64,000 bases of DNA from CAYFPS01 sp964345075 (GCA_964345075.1 CAYFPS010000007.1:62001-126000), one strand, 5' to 3'. Shown: positions 1 through 9,078, numbered from the stretch's first letter. Notes: generated by a model not told the origin, from the sequence alone. Program-made: numbers and translations.

Positions 1-834
1 AAGAAAACCGCTGCGACCAACATCCTCGACGGCAGGGTCAAGCACTTCAATCAGCATGCGGTAATCGCCGGAGGCAAGCCGGTCGAGGGGCACCTGCAAC
101 AGGTTGCGTGATACACCGGCCGGATATTCCCGCTCAATTCGCCGATCATGCACCTGATTCTCCCTGCGATCCTCAATCAGGCTGTGCAGTGCCAGCTTGC
201 GTGCCTCCCTGGACCAAACCTCGTAATACACAACCAACTCTTCAGGATGTGCGCCACCGTGTCCGGTCACAAAGGGCTGGCTGTCCAGTCCAGATGGCTC
301 CAGGCTGTCTGCATCACAGATCAGCCATAGCCGCGAAATCGCCCAATCCCGCTCGCTTAAGTCAGGAACCAGAAATCGGCCTTCCCGCCGAAAAATGCGT
401 CGACTGTTCAGATCCTGCAGCTCGACCCACCAGGTGTATTCGCCGGGTTCCACGGCTGCTTGGAAGCGATGCAGTTGCAGTTCCAGATCCGCGGCCTGAG
501 GAAAGCCGTCGATCCTGAGTTCACGCCGCTCGTGGCGCGAAGCGACACTGCGCTGCTTGCGTCCCTTGCCCTGCAGGATTTCCAGAGTGACTTCCCAACC
601 AGCTTCGTAGGCACCCGATCCGGCCTCGCCGCGCCTGAACTGCAGGTCCTCGGCTGACAGCACACAGGTGAAGACCTGTGTCTCATGGGCAAGGTTCAAG
701 GAATCCAACTGCAGGCTGGATGAGTGCAGCACATGAAAATCCGGCTCCCAGCGCCTGTTGGAAAACATGTCGCCGGCCGCTGAACTCACCTGTATCACAA
801 GCAGCAGCAAGGCAAGCCGCATGATCCACTTCAT
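1..834 (-). CDS. Secreted GWxTD-domain-like protein, C-terminus beyond window
   Basis: The reading frame runs from the ATG at 834 to the left edge without a stop, giving 278 codons; the C-terminus is missing. It starts with a signal peptide (MKWIMRLALLLLVIQ, then SSAAG). The body is beta-rich, with a stretch DLQFRR followed by GYEAGWEVTLEIL-like text typical of the N-terminal half of the GWxTD proteins found in FCB-group genomes; the GWxTD motif itself is not in the visible part, so this is a resemblance and not an identification. Its ATG overlaps the rimO stop (ATGA at 834-831), so it is the last visible gene of the housekeeping operon. Two octamer copies lie in it, at 108 and 791, the second inside the signal peptide. 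Confidence 0.6.
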   Translation of the reverse strand, partial: MKWIMRLALLLLVIQVSSAAGDMFSNRRWEPDFHVLHSSSLQLDSLNLAHETQVFTCVLSAEDLQFRRGEAGSGAYEAGWEVTLEILQGKGRKQRSVASRHERRELRIDGFPQAADLELQLHRFQAAVEPGEYTWWVELQDLNSRRIFRREGRFLVPDLSERDWAISRLWLICDADSLEPSGLDSQPFVTGHGGAHPEELVVYYEVWSREARKLALHSLIEDRRENQVHDRRIEREYPAGVSRNLLQVPLDRLASGDYRMLIEVLDPAVEDVGRSGFL

Positions 835-2147
835 GTGCTTTCTCCCTGCTCAAGGGGCTCTGCAAAGAGGTCGTACTCCATTGCTTCCGTGTAGCGGACA
901 CGCAGGAATTCACCCAAGGGATGAATGCCGCGGACTTCAACCGAGTTGTCGATATCCAGCGCGTCTCGACGGGAACGGCCCAGACTTGTGCCGGTGGCCT
1001 CGTCAATTTCGTCGATCAGAATCAGGTCTTCTTCGCCAACAAGCGTTTGATTGGCAGCAAGACTGATCTCCGCCTGCTGGCTCATCAACCGGTCCATGCG
1101 CTCTTCGGCCACTTCGCGGGGAATCTGCTCATCAAGTTTGAGCGCGGGCGTGCCCTCTTCCTGACTGTAAAGAAACGCCCCCAGACGGTCGAAGGGCTCG
1201 CTTTTGCAGAAGTCGAGCAGTTCCTGGAATTCGGCCTCGCCTTCTCCGGGAAAACCAAGAATGATCGATGTGCGCAGGATCAGACCCGGCACTGTATTGC
1301 GCATCATGCGCATGGTGCGTGAAAGGCTCTCCGCATCGCCGCGCCGGGCCATGCGCTTCAGCACACTCCCTGATACATGCTCGACCGGAAAATCCAGATA
1401 GGGCAGAACGTGATCCAGATCGGCCATGCTCTGCGCGAAGCGCTCATCGACCAGGGGCGGATGGCTGTAAAGCAGACGGATCCACTGGACGCCACAACCA
1501 TTTAACGCAGCGAGAAGCTCGTTGATATCCGGCCCCTGTGTATCACGGCCATAGGAGCTGATTTCCTGACCAATAATGTTCAGCTCCTTTACCCCTCGGG
1601 AAGCCAGATGGCTCGCTTCGGCAACCAGGTCTTCCACACTGCGACTGCGCATGCGACCGCGCATCAGGGGAATGCTGCAGTAGGTACAGCGCTGATCACA
1701 ACCATCGGAGATGCGCAGGTAGGCGCTGTGTCTGGGGCTGAGCAGCGTGCGGCCGGTAAAGAGCTCCAGACTGTCCCGCCCGGCGGCTGCTGGTTTAAGC
1801 CCCATGTCTCGCAGCATCGTACCGAACTCACCCACGCCGTATACGCCATCCAGCTCAGGGATCTCGCGGCGAATCTCATCACGGTAGCGCTCGCTCAGGC
1901 AGCCCATCACAACCACGCGGCGACCGGCATGCTCTTTTTTCAGCTCCACGGCCTCCATCACCGCATCGATGCTTTCGACCCGGGCCGCATCGATGAAGCC
2001 ACAGGTATTGACCACAAGCAGGTCCGCCTTGGCGCCTTCGTCCACAAGATGAACACGGCCAGCCAGCTGCCCCAGAAGGATCTCCGAGTCAACCAGATTC
2101 TTGGCACAGCCAACCGTGTGCATGTATACTCTCAGTTCAGGACTCAC
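831..2147 (-). CDS. rimO: Ribosomal protein S12 methylthiotransferase RimO
   Basis: Radical-SAM enzyme of 438 residues that adds a methylthio group to the conserved aspartate of ribosomal protein S12. Visible are the three N-terminal cysteines for the auxiliary iron-sulfur cluster (C14 in VGCAKN, C49 in NTCG, C83 in MGCL), the radical-SAM triad C150-x3-C154-x2-C157 (SDGCDQRCTYCSIP), and a C-terminal TRAM-like segment. The N-terminal VGCAKNLVDSE is typical of RimO and separates it from MiaB. The start codon is GTG and overlaps the ftsY stop as GTGA, which suggests translational coupling. Length is normal for the family. Confidence 0.95.
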   Translation of the reverse strand: MSPELRVYMHTVGCAKNLVDSEILLGQLAGRVHLVDEGAKADLLVVNTCGFIDAARVESIDAVMEAVELKKEHAGRRVVVMGCLSERYRDEIRREIPELDGVYGVGEFGTMLRDMGLKPAAAGRDSLELFTGRTLLSPRHSAYLRISDGCDQRCTYCSIPLMRGRMRSRSVEDLVAEASHLASRGVKELNIIGQEISSYGRDTQGPDINELLAALNGCGVQWIRLLYSHPPLVDERFAQSMADLDHVLPYLDFPVEHVSGSVLKRMARRGDAESLSRTMRMMRNTVPGLILRTSIILGFPGEGEAEFQELLDFCKSEPFDRLGAFLYSQEEGTPALKLDEQIPREVAEERMDRLMSQQAEISLAANQTLVGEEDLILIDEIDEATGTSLGRSRRDALDIDNSVEVRGIHPLGEFLRVRYTEAMEYDLFAEPLEQGEST

Positions 2148-3082
2148 TGGTCCTCCTCGCCATTGCCTGCGCCCAGCCCTTCAAACAAGGCCCGCGCATA
2201 AAGTGTAGAGTCAAAAGGCTGCAGGTCATCGATGCCTTCGCCCACACCAATCCAGCGAATGGGAATCCCCAGCTCGCGATGGATGGCCAGAGCAATGCCG
2301 CCCCGCGCTGTGCCGTCGAGCTTGGTCAGGACCAGTCCGGACACGCCCGTGCTACTCGAAAAGAGGCGCGCCTGCTGCAAGGCATTCTGCCCGGTGGTAC
2401 CATCCAGGACCAGCAGAACCTCATGAGGCGCGCCCGGCAGGCGCTTGTCCAGCACACGGCGAATCTTGTCCAGTTCCTGCATCAGGTTCTTCTTGTTGTG
2501 AAGGCGGCCGGCAGTATCCACCAGCAGCAGATCGTGTCCTCTGGCCTGCGCCCGTCCCAGAGCGTCAAAGGCCACAGCCGCTGGATCCGCACCCTGCGCG
2601 GCCTTGACGATTTCAACCTCCGCCCTGCCAGCCCAGGCTTCCAGCTGCTCGATGGCGGCTGCGCGAAAGGTGTCGGCCGCAGCCAGCAGCACCTTGTGGC
2701 CATCGGCCTTGTAACGGGCGGCCAGCTTGCCGATGGTGGTGGTCTTGCCCGCGCCGTTGACACCAACCACCAGCACGACCTTTAATTCAGGGCCAGCTTC
2801 TGCCTGCTGCTGCTCATCCTTGTGATTAAGCGCCTTCAGCAACTGCTCCTCAATCAGCTGATCCAGTTCTGTCTCTGCATCGTGCTTGATTGTATCACGC
2901 AGACCCTGAACGATTTCGTCAACCAGTTCCCAACCGAGATCGGCGCCCAGCAGAATCTCTTCCAGTTCTTCGAGCATGGCCTCATCCACTCGGCGGCCTG
3001 TGCCCATCAGTTCACGTATACGACCACTCAGGTTTTCCCGCGTGCGGTTCATGGCGCCACTCAGGCGGCGGAAGAGATTCAT
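2144..3082 (-). CDS. ftsY: Signal recognition particle receptor FtsY
   Basis: SRP receptor GTPase that docks ribosome-SRP complexes at the inner membrane. I place the start at the ATG at 3082 (MNLFRRLSG, 312 residues), because upstream codons lie inside nadK and this ATG overlaps the nadK stop as ATGA. An N domain covers roughly residues 1-95. The G domain shows the P-loop GVNGAGKT (107-114), DTAGR (189-193) and TKLDGTARGG (from 253). There is no long acidic A domain; the N-terminus is short and amphipathic, as in many non-enterobacterial FtsY proteins. It sits between nadK and rimO in the coupled run. Confidence 0.95.
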   Translation of the reverse strand: MNLFRRLSGAMNRTRENLSGRIRELMGTGRRVDEAMLEELEEILLGADLGWELVDEIVQGLRDTIKHDAETELDQLIEEQLLKALNHKDEQQQAEAGPELKVVLVVGVNGAGKTTTIGKLAARYKADGHKVLLAAADTFRAAAIEQLEAWAGRAEVEIVKAAQGADPAAVAFDALGRAQARGHDLLLVDTAGRLHNKKNLMQELDKIRRVLDKRLPGAPHEVLLVLDGTTGQNALQQARLFSSSTGVSGLVLTKLDGTARGGIALAIHRELGIPIRWIGVGEGIDDLQPFDSTLYARALFEGLGAGNGEEDQ

Positions 3083-4023
3083 TCGTCCTCCAGATTCCAG
3101 TGCAGCTTGCTGCGCAGCACTCCAATAAAGCCCGGTCGGCTGAGTTTCAACAGGTGGGTTCTGCGGGGACTGCGTTCGACGATTACCGTGCAGCCCTCCC
3201 ACAGGTCCAGATTGAGCTGTCCGTCCACGGAGAGCTGCATGCGGCCATGCCGACTGTGAATGCGTGTTTCAATGCGCGCATCCGGTGATACAACGATTGG
3301 CCTGACCGACACCGAGTGGGGCATCACGGGTGTCAGCACAATCGCCTCCATGCCCGGATCAAGAATCGGCCCACCACCGCCAAGATTGTAAGCTGTGGAC
3401 CCGGTGGGTGTGGCGTGAATCAGTCCATCGCCAGTCAACCGGAACAGGTTTTCACCATTGATGCGGGTTGTCAGACGCACCACGCGTCCGGGAAGCCCGC
3501 TGGTCAGGACGATATCGTTCAGCGCGTCTGCCTGTATGTGGTCTTCGCCCCCTTCGACTGTAACACGCAGCATCATGCGTTTTTCCAGATGCAGGCCGCC
3601 CGTGACGAGTTCGTCCAGACAATTTTCCAGGCCCTCTGGCGTGGTGGCTGTCAGGTAGCCCATCGAGCCCATGTGCAGGCCCAGCACAGGCAGATCACGC
3701 TCTAGCTGTGATACAGCGGCAAGCAGGCTGCCGTCGCCGCCCAAACTTAAAATCAGATCGCAGTGGGCGGACAGTCGATCTTCAGGCAGGGCCTGTGCCG
3801 CGGCCTTGCGAACGCCCTCATCCAGATCCCCCAGCATTTCCGCGAAACTGCGCGAAATGCGGCAGGCAATTCCGCGAGCTTCCAGCCCCGCGAGCAGGCG
3901 GGGCAGGACCTCCAGCAGACCTTCCGGTCGGGCTGTTCCGCGCATACCGATGACTGCGTTTTCGGGCAACCGATATACCTCGGCTGCGTGACGCATCACG
4001 GGAAGATCAGGTGAAGAGGTCAT
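3079..4023 (-). CDS. nadK: NAD kinase
   Basis: ATP-NAD kinase that makes NADP. The family signature GGDGS is at residues 95-99, followed by the substrate-binding stretch with TPTGSTAYNLGGGGPI and the C-terminal beta-sandwich. I chose the ATG at 4023 (MTSSPDLPV, 314 residues), which overlaps the end of xseB by 17 bases; an ATG at 3996 is possible but has no better ribosome binding site. Two octamer copies fall in it (3285 and 3708), both read as Val-Ser in this frame. It is cotranscribed with xseB upstream and ftsY downstream. Confidence 0.92.
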   Translation of the reverse strand: MTSSPDLPVMRHAAEVYRLPENAVIGMRGTARPEGLLEVLPRLLAGLEARGIACRISRSFAEMLGDLDEGVRKAAAQALPEDRLSAHCDLILSLGGDGSLLAAVSQLERDLPVLGLHMGSMGYLTATTPEGLENCLDELVTGGLHLEKRMMLRVTVEGGEDHIQADALNDIVLTSGLPGRVVRLTTRINGENLFRLTGDGLIHATPTGSTAYNLGGGGPILDPGMEAIVLTPVMPHSVSVRPIVVSPDARIETRIHSRHGRMQLSVDGQLNLDLWEGCTVIVERSPRRTHLLKLSRPGFIGVLRSKLHWNLEDE

Positions 4024-4252
4024 CGGAGGCTTCTGCTTCGCTTTCATCCACGCCCGCAGTTTCATCGTCCAGCACACTCAGGACTTCTTCTTCCACCTTG
4101 CGCAGGCGTTCCTGACAGAGGCGATGAAGTTCCATGCCTTCCTTGTAGGCCTTCAGGCTGTCTTCCAGCCCGACCTCTCCGTCTTCCAGCTGTGTGACAA
4201 GTTCTTCGAGACGCGCCATGGCTTCTTCGAAACTGGGCTTCTTGTTTGCCAT
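4007..4252 (-). CDS. xseB: Exodeoxyribonuclease VII small subunit
   Basis: Small subunit of exonuclease VII, 81 residues, the usual size. The core MARLEELVTQLEDGEVGLEDSL is the typical XseB helical hairpin, here followed by an acidic tail (DDETAGVDESEAEASDD). Its start codon shares one base with the xseA stop (TGATG at 4254-4250), so the two subunits are tightly coupled. Confidence 0.95.
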   Translation of the reverse strand: MANKKPSFEEAMARLEELVTQLEDGEVGLEDSLKAYKEGMELHRLCQERLRKVEEEVLSVLDDETAGVDESEAEASDDLFT

Positions 4253-5691
4253 CAGTCCTTGCTCCCTGTGACACGGGCCGTCACGCGGCCGTCATGAAAT
4301 GTAATCTGCAGTTTATCGTTTTCCTTCAGCTCCTGCGCAGAGGAAATTCGCCCTCCCGCCTGATCGCTGATTCGGGCCATACCCAGACGGAAGGCCGTGG
4401 CCTCAATCCGGCCAAGTTCCAGCTGAGTCAGTCGCTTTTCAAGCTGGGCGAGCGTGCGCGTCTGCTGCTTGAGCCTTGTCCGCATGGCGCGGGTCAGACC
4501 GTTTTCCAGCTGACGCAGGCTGCTCTGTTCCTGCCTGAGGCGAGCCGCCAGCAGGCGGGCAAAACGCTGCTTCCAGCCAAGGGCACGATCCGCCCCATCC
4601 GCATGCATGCGCATCAGGGCACGCACCAGCCGACGCTTAAGGCCGGGCAAGCGATCGTGTTCCGTCTGCTGTATACGCTTGAGTGACCGCTTCAGCGAAG
4701 TATAGAGCTGGTCCAGTCGTTGCGAGGCATCCCGCAGGCGGCGTCCGGGTTCGGCCAGAGCACGATGGCTGGCCAGCGCCTGCAACTCCTGCCGTGAGTG
4801 ATGAATGCGCCGCCTCATCGCCAGCCGGAGTCTCTCCTTCTGGCTGTTCAAGTAGACAAGCTGTTCGGCTCGATCCGGAACAGCCAGCTCGGCTGCCGCG
4901 CTGGGGGTGGGTGCCCGCAGGTCGGCGGCCAGATCGCTCAGGCCGTGATCCACTTCATGTCCGACGGCGCTGATGACCGGAACCGGACAAGCCCGAATCG
5001 CCCTGACCAGATCTTCATTGTTGAAGCCGAAGAGATCTTCGAAACTGCCGCCGCCCCGCCCGAGAATGATCAGATCCAGCTTAAGCTCCCGGGCGCGCGC
5101 TGAAAGCAGCTTCAGATTCTTTGCCAGAGCCGGACCACTCTGCGGCCCCTGCACGGGTGTTGACTTCAGAAACAGTTTAAGCCCGCGTTGCCTGCGCCCC
5201 AGCACTTGCAGCATATCCTGCAGGGCGGCGCCTTCACGGGCAGTCAGGAGACCGATGCGCTGAGGGCATGCGGGAATGGGGCGTTTCAGGTCGGCTGCAA
5301 AAAGCCCTTCACGCTGAAGGCGTTCTTTCAACTCCAGAAAATCCTGCATCAGGCGACCCTGACCGGCTTCCCTGAGGTCCTGAACGTCCAGCTGCAGTCG
5401 CCCGCCTTTACCGTAGTAGACGATGCGCACCAGGGCTTCAACCTGCAAGCCATCGGAGGGCAAAACGCTCATGCGCCCCGCGCGCCCGCTCCAGAGCACG
5501 GCGGAAAACTGGGCTTCCTGATCCTTGAGGGTAAAGTAGCGGTGCCCCGAGCTGCCATAGTGCTTCAGCCCGGAGACTTCACCCCGGACCCAGACAGGCA
5601 GCAGGTGCTCCTCCAGATGGGCCGAGAAGATGCGGGCCAGCTCGCCGATGCTGATGGCCTTGCCGCCCCGGGCTGAGTTTGAGAAAGACAC
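4252..5691 (-). CDS. xseA: Exodeoxyribonuclease VII large subunit
   Basis: Catalytic subunit of exonuclease VII, which degrades single-stranded DNA from both ends. It has an N-terminal OB-fold (ISIGELARIF ... VWVRGEVSGLKHYGSSGHRYFTLKD), then the core with GRGGGSFEDLFGFNNE and SAVGHEVD, followed by DLRAPTPSAAAE, all hallmark sequences. The frame is open back to an ATG at 5733, but a GTG at 5691 has AGGA seven bases upstream and gives an N-terminus of normal length, so I prefer it. No octamer copy is present. It follows the mS38-like gene and precedes xseB. Confidence 0.94.
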   Translation of the reverse strand: MSFSNSARGGKAISIGELARIFSAHLEEHLLPVWVRGEVSGLKHYGSSGHRYFTLKDQEAQFSAVLWSGRAGRMSVLPSDGLQVEALVRIVYYGKGGRLQLDVQDLREAGQGRLMQDFLELKERLQREGLFAADLKRPIPACPQRIGLLTAREGAALQDMLQVLGRRQRGLKLFLKSTPVQGPQSGPALAKNLKLLSARARELKLDLIILGRGGGSFEDLFGFNNEDLVRAIRACPVPVISAVGHEVDHGLSDLAADLRAPTPSAAAELAVPDRAEQLVYLNSQKERLRLAMRRRIHHSRQELQALASHRALAEPGRRLRDASQRLDQLYTSLKRSLKRIQQTEHDRLPGLKRRLVRALMRMHADGADRALGWKQRFARLLAARLRQEQSSLRQLENGLTRAMRTRLKQQTRTLAQLEKRLTQLELGRIEATAFRLGMARISDQAGGRISSAQELKENDKLQITFHDGRVTARVTGSKD

Positions 5692-5794
5692 GGGCTTTCC
5701 TGATGAACTGCAAAAGCCATGGACGCGAAGCATGCGCCCATGGCTTTCCTATTCTGGCATGCGACCACAAGGTAGCCGCTTCATCATGAAGCGG

Positions 5795-5884
5795 TTACTT
5801 CTTCTTGTGACGGTTCTTGCGCAGACGCTTTTTCCGCTTGTGCGTGGAAATCTTGTGGCGTTTCCGCTTCCTTCCGCAAGGCAC
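5795..5884 (-). CDS. AURKAIP1/COX24 (mS38-type) mini-protein, 29 aa
   Basis: A 29-codon gene too short for routine ORF calling. It starts at GTG 5884 with a perfect GGAGG five bases upstream and ends in TAA at 5795. The product begins VPCGRKRKRHKIST and ends RKNRHKKK; more than half the residues are Lys or Arg. This matches the tiny AURKAIP1/COX24-domain proteins of Bacteroidota and relatives, whose mitochondrial counterpart is the small-subunit ribosomal protein mS38. A ribosomal role is therefore likely by family; nothing in the sequence proves it here. It lies between the HU gene and xseA on the same strand. Confidence 0.85.
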   Translation of the reverse strand: MPCGRKRKRHKISTHKRKKRLRKNRHKKK

Positions 5885-5899
5885 GGCAACCTCCAACGT

Positions 5900-6190
5900 T
5901 TACTGGTTGTTTTTAGTGTCCTGAATTCTCTGCTTGAGTCGCTGAGCTGGCTTGAAGACAGCCACCCGGCGGTTTTCCAGCCAGACCGTCTCACCGGAGC
6001 GTGGATTGCGCGCGGGCCGCGGACGGCGCTCCTGCGTGCCAAACACACCGAAGCCGCGAAGCTCGACACGACCACCCTTGCAGAGTTCGTCGGACACGGC
6101 CTTCAGTGTCTGCTCAAGAACCACCTTCACTTCTTCCCGTGAAAGGCCGCTTGCAGCGGACACTGCCTCAACGAGAGCTTCTCGGTTCAT
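5900..6190 (-). CDS. HU/IHF family DNA-binding protein
   Basis: Small nucleoid protein of 96 residues. It shows the HU fold: the N-terminal helices MNREALVEAVSAASGLS and the beta-arm region GRVELRGFGVFG followed by RNPRSGE, then a C-terminal basic tail. Bends DNA non-specifically or with weak preference. Its ATG overlaps the stop of the upstream transglycosylase gene (ATGA at 6190-6187). HU or IHF-alpha cannot be told apart from this alone. Confidence 0.93.
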   Translation of the reverse strand: MNREALVEAVSAASGLSREEVKVVLEQTLKAVSDELCKGGRVELRGFGVFGTQERRPRPARNPRSGETVWLENRRVAVFKPAQRLKQRIQDTKNNQ

Positions 6191-8178
6191 CCTTCCTCCG
6201 ATAGGTAGATCACAAGCGTACTTCCGGGCTGAATACCATCCCCGGAAAGTGAGTTCCAGCGACGAAGATCATTAATGCTGACCTTGTACCGTCGCGACAG
6301 GTCCCATAAGGTGTCCCCGCGCTGCACCACATGGTTGATCGACCGGGTGGTGCCTGCCCCCGAACGAAGCTTCAGCTTCTGACCGGGATAAATCGTGGCG
6401 CGTGAGTCAAGTCCATTCAGCTCGATGAGTTCTTCGAGCGACAAGCCATGCCGTCGAGCAATCACGCCCGCGACATCGCCGGACCTGACAACATAATGAT
6501 CTTCAGGCAACTTCGCATTGGTCATTGCCGACTTGTTTGCATTCGGCCCGGAAAGCACCAGACGCTGCCCGGCGTAGATGCGATTCTTGTTCTTGATATG
6601 ATTCCACGCCATCAGATCCTGCATGCTGATCGAATAGCTGCGGGCGATCCCTTCCAGGTTTTCACCCTTGCGAACGCGATGGACGGGGCGACCATCTTCA
6701 TCCACCTTTGCCGCGCTGCCAGAGGCCAGCTCGGCTCCCTTTGGTACAGGAATCAGCAGATGCTGCCCGGGACGAATAATGGAGCGGCTGCTAAGCTTGT
6801 TGGCGCGCAAAAGCTCGCGCAGGCTGACCCCGTAACCGGCAGCAATCTGGCTTAGTGTATCACCACGTTTGATCTTGTAGCGCTTCCAGTCCTGATAGGC
6901 CGTTGCTGGCAAATCGGCGATTTTCGCGGCAAAGGCCTCGGCCATGTCCGCCGGGGCATAGACGTGAGCGCCATCGGGCGGCGTGCAGAAGCGCAGAATA
7001 TGCGGATTCCTGCTGCGGAACTCTTCCTCTTCGAGCTTGAGCATATCCGCCAGCCGATCCACATTCAACGCACCCGGGACATCAACGGCAACCCAGGGCT
7101 GCCAGGCCTCTTCTCCGGGTAGCTGATCCTTGAACTCATCGAAGACCCGCCGGGCTGCCAGATAAGTGGGGACATAATTGCGTGTCTCCCGGGGCATGCG
7201 CGGCAGGGTCCAGTAATCCTTGTTGCCCTTGTTGCGCTTGATCGCCCGGTTGACGCGGCCCGGGCCCCAGTTATAGGCGGCAAAGGCCAGATACCAGTCA
7301 CCATACTGGTCATAAAGGCTGCGCAGATAGCGGCTGGCCGCGCGGGTGGCCAGCTCCAGATCCAGACGCTCATCCATCCAGTAGTCCACACGCAGCTTGA
7401 ACACACGCGCCGTCCCGGCCATGAACTGCCAGGGTCCGGTGGCGCTTACACGACTGCGGGCATTCATCTTGAGACCGGATTCAATCATGGCCAGAAAAAC
7501 AAGATCCTCCGGCAGGCCCTCTTCCCTTAGATAACTGCGGATTGTAGGGCCAATCAGCGCGTAGCGCTCCATCCAGATCTCGTAGTAGCCACGGCCCTTC
7601 CCGCTGGTGAAATAGTCGACCATGTGGTCAACTTCCTTGCGGTCCGCATCGGGAATGCCCGGGTAGGCGCTCAGACTGTCCTCGGCGACCATGTCCAGCA
7701 GTTCTTCAACTTCGAGCCCAAGCAGACTGTCCGGCTCGATGGCAATCTCCAGCAGACTGTCCAGCTCATCGGCTTGAACACTGCTGTCAGCAAGCTGGTC
7801 CAGTTCAAAGCGTAGCGAATGAATACCCTCCGCCTCGCTGGAATCGGGCGGTAAGCCCTGAGTCAGGCGCAGCATGTCGCGAGCAATGTCCACGCGCAGC
7901 TCCTGGGCTTCCAGAGCATCCAGACTGTCTTCGGGCCTGGTGCTGATCAGCTGCTGAAAGGCCTGGCTAAGCAGGTTGAGTGCACTGTCCGCTTCCCCGT
8001 CCCGCTCCAGCTCCAGGGCGTCGGCGTAAAGCAACAGGGGATCGCGCTCATGAAGACTGTCGTCGGCAATCTGCAGAGTCGCATCGGGTGCTGGGTCTTG
8101 CTGGGCGGGATGACGCAGGGGGACCTGCAGGCACGCAACGAAAAGCAGCGTGCTTGACAAGAAGAGCAGGACTCTCAC
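6187..8178 (-). CDS. mltD: Membrane-bound lytic murein transglycosylase with four LysM domains
   Basis: Cleaves peptidoglycan glycan strands in the periplasm. The frame is open to a TTG at 8232, but GTG 8178 has GGAG just upstream and gives a clean lipoprotein signal (VRVLLFLSSTLLFVAC, cysteine 16), so I start there. A long acidic, leucine-rich segment follows, then a GH23 SLT domain with catalytic glutamate in MIESGLK, SATGPWQFM, and AFAAYNWGPGRVNRA. Four LysM repeats fill the C-terminus, each with a GDT/GEN-type start (IKRGDTLSQIA, VRKGENLEGIA, VRSGDVAGVIA, VQRGDTLWDLS). The octamer at 6856 encodes the GDT of the first LysM. Domain order matches MltD. Confidence 0.9.
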   Translation of the reverse strand: MRVLLFLSSTLLFVACLQVPLRHPAQQDPAPDATLQIADDSLHERDPLLLYADALELERDGEADSALNLLSQAFQQLISTRPEDSLDALEAQELRVDIARDMLRLTQGLPPDSSEAEGIHSLRFELDQLADSSVQADELDSLLEIAIEPDSLLGLEVEELLDMVAEDSLSAYPGIPDADRKEVDHMVDYFTSGKGRGYYEIWMERYALIGPTIRSYLREEGLPEDLVFLAMIESGLKMNARSRVSATGPWQFMAGTARVFKLRVDYWMDERLDLELATRAASRYLRSLYDQYGDWYLAFAAYNWGPGRVNRAIKRNKGNKDYWTLPRMPRETRNYVPTYLAARRVFDEFKDQLPGEEAWQPWVAVDVPGALNVDRLADMLKLEEEEFRSRNPHILRFCTPPDGAHVYAPADMAEAFAAKIADLPATAYQDWKRYKIKRGDTLSQIAAGYGVSLRELLRANKLSSRSIIRPGQHLLIPVPKGAELASGSAAKVDEDGRPVHRVRKGENLEGIARSYSISMQDLMAWNHIKNKNRIYAGQRLVLSGPNANKSAMTNAKLPEDHYVVRSGDVAGVIARRHGLSLEELIELNGLDSRATIYPGQKLKLRSGAGTTRSINHVVQRGDTLWDLSRRYKVSINDLRRWNSLSGDGIQPGSTLVIYLSEEG

Positions 8179-8250
8179 GGGGCTCCTGAAACTGTAAAGA
8201 AAAAGCCCTCTGTTGAAGGCCCGTTGATGCAAAGCTCGATGGCTTTATCA

Positions 8251-8278
8251 AGAGTAGCGGATTTGTCGCTCAAATCAA
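8251..8278 (-). promoter_or_regulatory. Possible promoter for the mltD-hup-xseA-rimO run
   Basis: On the minus strand TTGATT (8278-8273) and TACTCT (8256-8251) are 16 bases apart, upstream of the mltD-like start and just inside the comF stop region. The elements are close to sigma-70 consensus but the match is only moderate. Confidence 0.35.
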
Positions 8279-8961
8279 AAGCCCGCGCTGCGCTTCATGT
8301 CCGGTGGAGCTGTTCTAAGCAAGGTGATAAAGCCCTTGATAATGGCCCCTTCTGCCTCTAACACACGGGCACAGCCCTGAAGGGTCGCACCGCTGGTCGT
8401 CACATCATCGACAAGCAGTATCTGTTCTCCACCAAGCCTGTGTGCCCTTCCCTTTCTTGAAAGCTGCCAGACGCCACCATGCAGCCGCTCGCCCAGTGAT
8501 TTCTCCTTCTGGCTGATTAGAGAGGAGGGGCGATGCAGCAGGCCCGCGACCTCAAGCCCCCAGCTGCGGCCAAGCTCACTGGCCATCACCTTGACAGGAT
8601 CCCAGCCGCGAAGGCGACGTCTGGTCAGGTCCGGCGGAACCGGCACCAGCAGCCCACTGGCCCAGGGTGGACGCTCCAGCCTTCTCATCAGACGTCCAAG
8701 CAGGCTGCGGTCCGCTTCTTCTTTCATCTCCTTGAAGAGGCGGGCAAGCGCACCTTCGTACCAGCCGACACTAAAGCCCGGAATGCCCTCCAGCGTCCAG
8801 AAGGGAGCTTTTTCGTTGAGCAGCTGCGAGAGACAATCCTCGCAGATGCGGCTGATTGGGGCACTTCGCGCAAAGGGATCCAGCGCAAGCGACTCTCCAC
8901 AGCTGGAGCATTCGGCTGGCAGGAGGAGGTTACAGATCAGGTGATGAAACAGATATCGCAT
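8275..8961 (-). CDS. comF: ComF family protein
   Basis: Phosphoribosyltransferase-fold protein of 228 residues related to ComF/GntX, needed for DNA uptake in naturally competent bacteria, probably handling incoming single-stranded DNA. Four cysteines at 18, 21, 40 and 43 form the usual zinc ribbon, and ILLVDDVTTSGATL near residue 183 is the PRPP-binding loop. A nearby RGWDPV-type loop is also typical. It stands alone upstream of the mltD operon and is divergent from the GH53 gene. Its presence together with the type IV pilus genes at 53-64 kb supports, but does not prove, competence. Confidence 0.9.
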   Translation of the reverse strand: MRYLFHHLICNLLLPAECSSCGESLALDPFARSAPISRICEDCLSQLLNEKAPFWTLEGIPGFSVGWYEGALARLFKEMKEEADRSLLGRLMRRLERPPWASGLLVPVPPDLTRRRLRGWDPVKVMASELGRSWGLEVAGLLHRPSSLISQKEKSLGERLHGGVWQLSRKGRAHRLGGEQILLVDDVTTSGATLQGCARVLEAEGAIIKGFITLLRTAPPDMKRSAGF

Positions 8962-9078
8962 GGTCCGTGATACGCCTTCTGCCCACTTCAGGATTCAGCG
9001 GCTGGCCCAAAATCGCCGGGAAATCGCAGCCCTGTAAGGCAGGCTTGACGAACTGCTCGCCAAGTGCCTGATTCAGCC

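Noticed and set aside
9064..9078. GTG 9064 as start of the GH53 gene
   Set aside because: It adds five residues before a signal peptide that already begins with ATG 9079, without a better ribosome binding site.
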